A stretch of DNA of 64,000 nucleotides from Burkholderiales bacterium (GTDB taxonomy: Bacteria; Pseudomonadota; Gammaproteobacteria; Burkholderiales; Burkholderiaceae_C): the NCBI GenBank assembly GCA_013044035.1, contig JABEVE010000004.1, forward strand, positions 133,588 to 197,587, read 5' to 3'. Both the position numbers and the translations under genes were made by a program. The notes under the pieces are model-generated. The model saw only the letters and a program-made list of their open reading frames with translations. It searched no databases and was not told the DNA's origin. Numbering within the stretch: position 1 is the first letter of the stretch; the number at the start of each line of letters is the position of its first letter. Positions 57,126 to 64,000 of this stretch are shown in pieces.

Positions 57126-60100
57126 TTAGAGGCGCTGGTTTTCGATTCCGTCAGCTAGCACACGGGCTGCGGAAGCCTCTCCCGGGCGCATGGCGTCGAC
57201 CTTCTTGGCAATGAACCGCGCAATGGTGACCAACATATTTCGCGACGAGTAGAACGCACCCACCTTCAAGTTCTGCTCCAGCCCTTTGAGCACCACGTCC
57301 AGGTCCTTGTCGGCCTGCAAGTCCATGAGCGCATACAGCACCGCGCGTGTTGGCGTTTGGTGCAGCTCCGACGACTGGTTCATCTCTGCCCGCCCGAAGT
57401 CCTTGGCTGACTTCAAAGCAGCCTTGTTGGCGCTCTCGCTGGCCATGAGGGCGCTGAAATCACGGACCGCAAAGGCTTTAGCGAAATTCTGATAGTTGTC
57501 CAGCTTGTTGAGGCCATGGGACTCTTGCTCGAGCATTTTCATGTAGAAGCGCTCAGCTGGCTCCAAGTCTTGCCAAACAGACTCCTCTAGGCCTAACGGA
57601 ACGAGCATCCTGTTGGCAGTATCGGTCGCAAATTCAATGAGGGTCTCTACCAAAGTGTTTTGCCCCTTTACGCGCGGGCGCAGAGCTTCCTGTGCCATGT
57701 CTTTGCCATCAATGATGCTGTACTTGGTCAGTACCTTCAGCGCTGCTGCGTAGCCTGCCATCTGCAGGTCAGCGTCTTCGAACAGGTTGCCGTCCTTGGC
57801 CCGCTTACTATCGGCAGCCATGGAGTCATTCATGCCGGTCAGACGCTTGATTTGGTCTGCCACCTCGTCCTCGAGTTCGTACGCCAAGTCGGTCTGGTTG
57901 GTGCGCTTGGCACCAAGCCGCTTGCGCAAGACCAGCAAGATGGTGCCTTTGACATAGGAGCCTTCACGCAGTGCGGAATCGGTTTCTGTCACCAGGTACC
58001 AAGCTGCAGTCACTCGCAGGCCGCTGGCCCAAACAATGTTGGCCATGTCCGCCCAGATGCTGCCGTCCTGGTGGGTGAACATCAGGATTTGCAGACCGTT
58101 GTCGGGCATGCACTCGGTCATACGCTTGTAGGCGGCGACCATGCCCAAGCGAAAGTCATGGTCCTCACCCTTCACCGCCAGTTCACGACGCGAGTCCCAG
58201 GTCCAGTTGGAAAACTCTGCTGGCGGGTTCTTGCGCAACCAGGCGATGAAGTACTCAAGGATTTCCTCGTATTTGACTGCATCGCCATACGGTGGGTCAG
58301 ATACAAATAAATCAGCTCGTAAGTTGAACTCGTGCGCTGGTCCCGAAAGAACTTGACCGACGCCACTGACTGGCCGAAAGGTCTTTAGGGACTGGGTCAG
58401 TTCCACCGTGTGATAGCCTGACTTACATCCGTAGGCGAAAAGCGTGTTCAAGGCTTGATTGGTAAACGTGCTCATCGCCTGAGCGCTCGACCCGGGGTGG
58501 CCTGAATCCCACCTGCAGAGCCGTGACGCGTAATCAAACGACCTTGTTGAGAAGATGCACGAGGACGCATTCAGAGAATGTTTGCGGATGAGCGAGTTTA
58601 CGAGCAGCTGCCTTGGGTTGAACAACTGGTGCCAATACGTCCAGCCGCGCTCTCGGTAAAGGCGCTCTGTTTCATCCCCCGGCTCAATCCGCGTATCCGG
58701 CACCCAGCCCTTGTCCTGCCACTCGGCCAGGTGCTCTTGGACGTAGCGTGTCACTTTCTCTTCACGGGCCAGGTCCGCCTTGGTCACGGTGCGGAATTGC
58801 GTGGGTGCCCGGCTTGAATCGCCCTCAGGCATCTCCTTAATCCACTGAACTGCATACAACCGTTCGTTGAAGATGTCGCCATCCCGGAAGACCACGTCGC
58901 TCTGGCCCCACAGTCGCAGGCGGTTCTTCTTAACCTTCCTGCCATCATCCGTGTCCGTGTAATCACCCCGGATGCTCGCAATGCTGTTGACGTGCTCCAC
59001 ACCGTTGACCGCGTGCACAACATTACCTGTACGGTAAGTGCCTTGTTCGGCGGCCTTCATCTCGGCAGCAGAGGCCTCGCAAACCAGCTCAATGTCATAG
59101 CGCTTCTCGGCCGCCACAGGCACCAGCTTTGCATAGACCGACTTGCCCTTACTGACCACCAACGTGGGCAATACTGGAACCTTCCAACCAGAAGACGGAC
59201 AAGTCACTTCAAGGCAGTACAGGTACACTTTGCCACGCCAGCCATTGCCGTCGCTTTCAATCCCCAGCTTATCGATTTCGGCCTTGACGTTAGCGACCAG
59301 TTCCGCCTGCTCGGTTTCGATTTCTTTACGTTTCTCAGCGCTGGCTCCGACAATGTTGAATGCGCCCCATGTCAACATGCAAGCCACGGGGTTGAGGTCG
59401 GATGCGTAGACGTCGCACCCCAGTTGCGCGGCTGCAAATGGAATCTGACCAGAGCCTGAAAAGGTGTCCGCCACCGTTGGTCGATGCCCAAAGCGCATGA
59501 CCCCCAGCTGCTCCACCAGCTCCGGAAATGAAGTGGCCTTTGTGCCTAAATGAGCATTAACCCTCCGCCAGATATGAGTACTCACCTTGTCAGCGATTTC
59601 TTCGGCACGCAAAGTGCCCCTGGCGCCGGCGAGCTCCTTGTAGGACTGAGAGTCAAATAGCTTTGCCGCCAACTCGTGCTTTTGGTCTTCAGATACGCCC
59701 TCCTGCCAAGATAGCCGGGGCACACGCTCAACTCCGTTTTTCAGATAGGTGTAGTCGTTGATATCAAAGGGTCCCTGCATCGGCAGAACGTCTGCCTGTT
59801 CGGGGGGGTCTACCTTGAAGAAGGCTCCGATGTCGTGAACAGGTACATGCCTGACGATTTCAACGGGTTTGGCCAATCCAATACGTTTCGACATCGAAAC
59901 GTCGTCCATGCCCATCAACAGCTCAAACACCTCCAAGTCCTTGATAGGGTCATCGGTGGCCGGCAACAGGGAGGCCAATACGCATGCGCGATTGAGCACG
60001 AGGGGTTTACGGCCTTTCCAGTAACTACCTAACGCGGTCAGCGTCTGCCCTGAGCCGGCCATACGTTCTTTGTAAACGTCGATGGACAGTTTCTGAACAG

Positions 60101-60218
60101 GCAGCAGCGACTCAATCAGCGCTGGGGCATCTTTGAGGCTCAGTGCTTGAACGCCAGAAGGATGTGGTGTGGTGGTGTAGTCCACCTTGGGAGAGGCTGT
60201 GACAGCGGTAGGGGTCAT
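57126..60218 (-). CDS. DUF1156-type DNA methylase, anti-phage associated
   Basis: 1030 residues. The N-terminal LIESLLPVQKLSIDVYKERM fits DUF1156. The SAM-binding motif is DTFSGSGQIPF (251-261) with DLNPVAC at 274-280, and the catalytic motif is DPPYGDAVKYEEIL (641 onward). DPPY indicates adenine N6 methylation. The roughly 370-residue segment between these motifs would include target recognition and a zinc-like part (YCLEVTCPSSGW). A long helical C-terminus follows to residue 1030. By analogy to similar operons it marks host DNA so the partner nuclease/helicase spares it. Gap of 41 bp after the DUF3780 gene and 20 bp before the GIY-YIG gene. Confidence 0.88.
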   Translation of the reverse strand: MTPTAVTASPKVDYTTTPHPSGVQALSLKDAPALIESLLPVQKLSIDVYKERMAGSGQTLTALGSYWKGRKPLVLNRACVLASLLPATDDPIKDLEVFELLMGMDDVSMSKRIGLAKPVEIVRHVPVHDIGAFFKVDPPEQADVLPMQGPFDINDYTYLKNGVERVPRLSWQEGVSEDQKHELAAKLFDSQSYKELAGARGTLRAEEIADKVSTHIWRRVNAHLGTKATSFPELVEQLGVMRFGHRPTVADTFSGSGQIPFAAAQLGCDVYASDLNPVACMLTWGAFNIVGASAEKRKEIETEQAELVANVKAEIDKLGIESDGNGWRGKVYLYCLEVTCPSSGWKVPVLPTLVVSKGKSVYAKLVPVAAEKRYDIELVCEASAAEMKAAEQGTYRTGNVVHAVNGVEHVNSIASIRGDYTDTDDGRKVKKNRLRLWGQSDVVFRDGDIFNERLYAVQWIKEMPEGDSSRAPTQFRTVTKADLAREEKVTRYVQEHLAEWQDKGWVPDTRIEPGDETERLYRERGWTYWHQLFNPRQLLVNSLIRKHSLNASSCIFSTRSFDYASRLCRWDSGHPGSSAQAMSTFTNQALNTLFAYGCKSGYHTVELTQSLKTFRPVSGVGQVLSGPAHEFNLRADLFVSDPPYGDAVKYEEILEYFIAWLRKNPPAEFSNWTWDSRRELAVKGEDHDFRLGMVAAYKRMTECMPDNGLQILMFTHQDGSIWADMANIVWASGLRVTAAWYLVTETDSALREGSYVKGTILLVLRKRLGAKRTNQTDLAYELEDEVADQIKRLTGMNDSMAADSKRAKDGNLFEDADLQMAGYAAALKVLTKYSIIDGKDMAQEALRPRVKGQNTLVETLIEFATDTANRMLVPLGLEESVWQDLEPAERFYMKMLEQESHGLNKLDNYQNFAKAFAVRDFSALMASESANKAALKSAKDFGRAEMNQSSELHQTPTRAVLYALMDLQADKDLDVVLKGLEQNLKVGAFYSSRNMLVTIARFIAKKVDAMRPGEASAARVLADGIENQRL

Positions 60219-60259
60219 TTTTTCTGGTTATCAGGGTAAAAGTCTGCAGGACAGCAGAT

Positions 60260-60841
60260 TCAGAACAGCTGCAGGCTGGTCGGTGGCTCTTCTTCGGGAC
60301 GGATGGAGCGCTTCTGCCGAGGCTCTGCCTTGCCACTGGACAAGGCGTAGTACAGGGCCTTGCGCCACCCGGCCTCTTTGTCCTCAGGTAATCCAGCCTC
60401 TGCCGCAGTCTGGCTGAAGAGCCACCACCGCTCCTCCGGCTTGAAAGCGGCCCATCTGGCGGCAATGGCTTTGCACTCATCCGCGCTGTTGGCATGCTCA
60501 GCGGCCCAGACCAGCACACATAGTTCCTTGCCCAACATTCGGTCGACCTTGTTGTCGCCAGTTGTCCATCGCGGGCTGGCCAGTTTTTTTGACTTCAGCC
60601 TGGCAGCAAAATCCTTGCGGGCGGTCTCCGCGATGGCTGACCAGAAGCGCCGCGGCAGTACCACGCGGGTCTCGCGCGGCGGCACACCGTTTTCACCGCC
60701 CTTGAGGCCGTAGTCCTCAACGACGGTGATGTCCCCTTTGGCAGAAACCGGAATCTCCACATGGAAGATGTGTGCGCCGAAGGTCGCGGCTCCGAAGCCC
60801 TCGAACTGGTCGGCCGGTTTCACATTTTTGGTCTGGGTCAT
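60260..60841 (-). CDS. DUF3780 family protein, anti-phage associated
   Basis: 193 residues, soluble, with no signal peptide or known catalytic motif. Recognised from its overall pattern: an N-terminal FGAATFGAHIFHVEIP strand region, ETRVVLPRRFWSAIAETARKDF, and a helical core with CVLVWAAEHANSADECKAIAARWAAFKPEERWWLF. DUF3780 proteins occur beside DUF499 ATPases and DUF1156 methylases, so it is probably a structural or adaptor subunit of the complex. It starts 18 bp after the ATPase gene stop, with 41 bp to the methylase. Confidence 0.75.
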   Translation of the reverse strand: MTQTKNVKPADQFEGFGAATFGAHIFHVEIPVSAKGDITVVEDYGLKGGENGVPPRETRVVLPRRFWSAIAETARKDFAARLKSKKLASPRWTTGDNKVDRMLGKELCVLVWAAEHANSADECKAIAARWAAFKPEERWWLFSQTAAEAGLPEDKEAGWRKALYYALSSGKAEPRQKRSIRPEEEPPTSLQLF

Positions 60842-60859
60842 GTATGCGGGACGAATGGG

Positions 60860-63800
60860 TTATTGGGAAAAATCGCTCTCGTTAAGTTCGATGCCAACCT
60901 GTTCCGTGAGGTCTAGCAGGTCTTGCCCGGTCTGGAACTGGAAGCGATGAATCTTCAAACTGATGGAGGAGTCAGCGGGCAGGCACGAACCAATCTGGTT
61001 GAGCACAGACTCTAGGTAGGCCCCGTCGGCTGGGGTGTCCCCCAGGAAGAACTGCACCGCAGCCGGGCTGCTGCCCACGACGGCGGCCACCTTTTCTACG
61101 GTCGCCTGGCGCTCCTTGAGCAGAGAGACCACCTGGTACGCGTCTTGGCGAGAGCCCAGGTTGACCATACGGTTGAGGCGCGCTGGCTTGCTGCGGTCGA
61201 TGACTACCTCGCGCTTGCCACCGCCACCCTCGTCACCCCGGCGGGCACCGACATACTCGAATTTCTCTTTGGCCTCAAGACCGCCGCCCTCCGCGAACGC
61301 CAGAATCTTGGCGGCGTTGTCATCCAGCTGAATCGGGCCGGTGTAGTCCTGGCCATTGCGGGCCTCTGACCCGTCCAATGTGTACTTGAGCGTGGCAGCC
61401 GGCGCCACGCGGAGCTCCACTTGACGTGTGGCGGCATCGAAATTGGCGCGGATGGTCAGCTTGTTGGTCCAGCTGGTGACCTCACCTGTGTCATATTGAC
61501 CGTTAGGGTCCACTGCGAGGAACTGGATGCGGTAGGCCTTGGACCGTAGCGTCTCGTCCTTGAGCACAGGACTGGATGTGCTGACAACGCCGTCTTCCGC
61601 GTAATGGATACGGCCACTGTGGCCTGCATTTAGGGCGTTGATGCGCAGCACGACCTCGCCATCGTCATTCGGGGTGGTATCAGCGACCACCTGAACAGAC
61701 GTTTTCTTTTTTGCTGGGGTGTGCGACACGTGGCCATTGCCCAGGTCTTCCCAGACGCCGCGCTGCACGGCGATGGCCTTGAGCATGTCCAGACCGCGCG
61801 GCGGCATCCACGGCATCTTGGCCCGCTGTTTCTCCCTGGCCACCGCCGTCGCCCAGTCAATCGTGGCAGAGCCATCGTTCCAGAGATTGGTTTCCGCGAA
61901 GTCGCGCAGCGTGTCAAAGTCCGCTTCCACGTCCAAAAACAACTTCTTGGGATGGGCGGTCAACGTTTTCTCAATTTGCTCTTCGCCATCGAACGGCTTG
62001 CTGTTGTCGCGGCGAGTGTCCAGCGGCTTGATTTTGAGCTCAGGTGGCTTCTCGCCAACCTGGGCCGGGTAGATGAGCTTGTCGAACACCCCGAGGATGG
62101 TGCTGTAAAAGTCGTGAGCGGACGACTCCTTCTTGCTCAAAAACTCCTCGTACTGCGCGTGTGACTTAGGAATCTTGACCTCAGCTTTCAAGGTCGCATA
62201 GCTCTTACGGGCAGCCTGTTCAATGCTGGCCATCTGCGTCTTGTCGCCAGTCAATACCAGAAGATTGTTCTTCTCCGGAAGCTCCGCAAAGAAAGCAGAC
62301 AGCTGCTCCGGGGGCATTTTGGTCGCAGGGTCGATGATGAGCAGCACACGGTTGCGCTTCACTTCAGCGATGACCTCGTTGAGCTTGGGCAGGGGAATGA
62401 CCTGGCTGTAGGCCGTCTTGCGCGTGGGCGCAAACATCTCCGTCAGCCGCGCTTTGATGAGCTCGTCAATCTGGGCCTCAGGCGCGGTGGCCGCAATGCC
62501 CTGCAGCATCTTGGTCAGGTTCTCCTGGCGGTCGAAGTAGAGCTTGGCATCTTGGCCTTGATGCATGAACCAGCACTCAGAGAGCATGCCATCGATAGCC
62601 GCGTTGTATTCCACCACCGACTGCATCGGGGTAACCACGCACTCCAACACTTCCTCACGCGTCAGCCCCTTGACTGCATTGACCGCAGTCGACAGGCTGG
62701 CCGTGAAGAGGAGGTTGGCGACCTCCGTGGCGTTCTTGTTGCCGCTCGAGGCGTCGATAGCCTGGGCGTGGGCCGCGAAGTTGACATCCCATAGGTCCTT
62801 GGAAATGACGTCGTTCATTCCCGAGATATCTGCCAGCTTGCTACGGACCGCTGTGATGCTGAGGTCAAAGTGCTGAGCGCCAATCAGGTAAATGTCATCG
62901 GCGTCACGCTCCCATACTGACTTGAGTAGGCGTGACATCAGCTCCATCAGACCGCGGGTCTGCCTGAACTGCTCATTTTCCTTAAAGAGAGCGACAAGTC
63001 CTTTCAGCCGAGGATGGAAGGGATAGGTTTGGACGATTTCGTCGGCCATTGCCTCCGCGCCGCGAGCAATCACTTTGGACTTAGTCGCCTCTTCCAGTGC
63101 CTGGCCATATCGGGCAGCCAGGTCCTGAATTTCGGCAGCGTCAGGCAGCTTGGTGAACAAGCGCTTGCGCAGGATGTCGTATACCTCGTTACCTGCCAGG
63201 TCCACCGGAGTGATGGTCTTTTCCTGACGGCCCAGCTCTTTGCGTGCATCGAATAGCGCACGCTCAATGAGGGCGCCACCCTGAGCGTAGGAGGCGTCCA
63301 GGTCGGAAACCACCACACAGACGTTAGAAAGTTTGCCCGCCGCGCTGAGCAAGTTGGCAAAAGCGCGGGTGGCGATGTCAGCGACCGTGCCAGTGCCCGT
63401 GGCACGCGTGCCCAGGTACTGGAAGTAAGGGGGCAGTTCATCGAGCAGAATGAGGGTCGGCTTGTCCGACCTGAGAAGGGCCGTCCAATCAGTCTCGTCC
63501 GGCGCCTCTGGACCCGAGGCCCAGAACTTCTTGAACTGCTCGCCCATGCCCAGTTGGTGCGCGATTTCACCCCACAGGTAGTGCGGCGGGCTGTTGCGAC
63601 CGTTGAAGGCCACCACACGGGCGGATTCAAAGGCGTCGATGTGCGGCACGTCAGCGCAATACTTGTGGCGCAACTCCCGGTGCTTCGCTGCGAGTCCAGC
63701 GCCCACAATCAGGTGGGTCTTACCGCCGCCCATAGCTTGCTTCAGATGGAAAACAGCATTCGAGGACTTGCCGGCCAGACGCTCGATGGTGCCTCGTAGC

Positions 63801-63955
63801 AAGTCGCGCATACCTGCGGTGATAAAAGTCTTGCTGTAGAAAGCCTCGCCGTTGCCTTCATCCTGAATCAGCTGGTCGAGTTGTTCGATTTGGTCGCTGA
63901 CGTCAATGGACAGCGCGTTGGGTGCCAGTTGGCAGGCTTGCTTGACGGTCTTCAC
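60860..63955 (-). CDS. DUF499-type P-loop ATPase, anti-phage associated
   Basis: 1031 residues. The N-terminal ATPase has Walker A QAMGGGKTH (73-81) and Walker B LILLDELPPYF (168-178). A second alpha/beta part spans about 500-640 (VLLIIDPATKMPPEQLS). The C-terminal third holds two Ig-like beta-sandwich segments (about 765-835 and 845-903), the second with the chitobiase-type pattern LKYTLDGSEARNG...YTGPIQL. A winged-helix-like end follows. DUF499 ATPases are the motor subunits of BREX-related and helicase-methylase defence operons. The start is GTG 63955, with AGGGAA upstream and an in-frame TAA at 63988-63986. It is the first gene of the operon visible in the window. Confidence 0.87.
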   Translation of the reverse strand: MKTVKQACQLAPNALSIDVSDQIEQLDQLIQDEGNGEAFYSKTFITAGMRDLLRGTIERLAGKSSNAVFHLKQAMGGGKTHLIVGAGLAAKHRELRHKYCADVPHIDAFESARVVAFNGRNSPPHYLWGEIAHQLGMGEQFKKFWASGPEAPDETDWTALLRSDKPTLILLDELPPYFQYLGTRATGTGTVADIATRAFANLLSAAGKLSNVCVVVSDLDASYAQGGALIERALFDARKELGRQEKTITPVDLAGNEVYDILRKRLFTKLPDAAEIQDLAARYGQALEEATKSKVIARGAEAMADEIVQTYPFHPRLKGLVALFKENEQFRQTRGLMELMSRLLKSVWERDADDIYLIGAQHFDLSITAVRSKLADISGMNDVISKDLWDVNFAAHAQAIDASSGNKNATEVANLLFTASLSTAVNAVKGLTREEVLECVVTPMQSVVEYNAAIDGMLSECWFMHQGQDAKLYFDRQENLTKMLQGIAATAPEAQIDELIKARLTEMFAPTRKTAYSQVIPLPKLNEVIAEVKRNRVLLIIDPATKMPPEQLSAFFAELPEKNNLLVLTGDKTQMASIEQAARKSYATLKAEVKIPKSHAQYEEFLSKKESSAHDFYSTILGVFDKLIYPAQVGEKPPELKIKPLDTRRDNSKPFDGEEQIEKTLTAHPKKLFLDVEADFDTLRDFAETNLWNDGSATIDWATAVAREKQRAKMPWMPPRGLDMLKAIAVQRGVWEDLGNGHVSHTPAKKKTSVQVVADTTPNDDGEVVLRINALNAGHSGRIHYAEDGVVSTSSPVLKDETLRSKAYRIQFLAVDPNGQYDTGEVTSWTNKLTIRANFDAATRQVELRVAPAATLKYTLDGSEARNGQDYTGPIQLDDNAAKILAFAEGGGLEAKEKFEYVGARRGDEGGGGKREVVIDRSKPARLNRMVNLGSRQDAYQVVSLLKERQATVEKVAAVVGSSPAAVQFFLGDTPADGAYLESVLNQIGSCLPADSSISLKIHRFQFQTGQDLLDLTEQVGIELNESDFSQ

Positions 63956-64000
63956 GGAGTGGTTTTCCCTGTTTTTGTAGGTGGGTTATTGACGACAACG

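Overview
This window reads as chromosomal DNA of a GC-rich betaproteobacterium, most likely of the order Burkholderiales (a Thiomonas-like organism is possible, but I cannot prove the genus). The main evidence is the run gyrA-serC-pheA-hisC-tyrA-[aroA-cmk fusion]-rpsA-ihfB-lapA-lapB-rfaE1-hldD, with an OmpA gene, ubiG and gph on the other side of gyrA. That order and the fused aroA-cmk gene are typical of this group. Almost all of positions 1-53240 is densely packed housekeeping sequence with short gaps and many 4-20 bp overlaps.

Layout. 1-5.4 kb: 3' part of a YheS-type ABC-F ATPase, a MATE exporter translationally coupled to a PMT/ArnT-like membrane protein, and rpmE2. 5.5-7.4 kb: rho and trxA. 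7.4-13.8 kb: a coupled AddB-like nuclease and AddA-like helicase-nuclease pair, whose first gene starts at the base next to the trxA start codon. 13.8-19.5 kb: an SRPBCC-domain protein and the 4.5S SRP RNA on the minus strand, then dnaX-ybaB-recR, an NHL-repeat protein and queF. 19.7-26.7 kb: smc-zipA-ligA. 27.1-28.4 kb: a ROK sugar kinase and a ComEA-like protein. 28.4-43.2 kb: the long minus-strand cluster listed above, covering LPS heptose synthesis and control, IHF-beta, ribosomal protein S1, aromatic amino acid and serine synthesis, and gyrase A. 43.5-45.7 kb: OmpA-family protein, ubiG, gph. 45.7-50.5 kb: YccF, a tungstate/molybdate-type ABC transporter (ATPase, permease, WtpA-like binding protein), a Mog-type molybdopterin adenylyltransferase and DarP/YjgA. 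50.6-53.2 kb: pmbA and an orphan DctP-type TRAP binding protein closed by a clear terminator.

After a gene-free junction (about 53240-53440) the character of the DNA changes: lower GC and codon use unlike the core genes. From there to the right edge a single minus-strand operon of five genes encodes, in transcription order, a DUF499-type P-loop ATPase, a DUF3780 protein, a DUF1156-type DNA methylase, a GIY-YIG nuclease with a DUF4357-like C-terminus, and a PLD-containing SNF2-like helicase. The spacing is 18, 41 and 20 bp, then a 4 bp overlap. This looks like an anti-phage defence operon of the helicase-methylase-ATPase kind (called Hma in PADLOC, from memory), related in logic to BREX and DISARM. 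The complete GIY-YIG nuclease coupled to the helicase and the Ig-like modules in the ATPase are the points most worth following up. Upstream genes lie outside the window, so the operon may be longer.

Start codons were re-chosen for many genes, because several long open frames run upstream into non-coding sequence from TTG or GTG codons. Where no Shine-Dalgarno sequence is visible this is stated.
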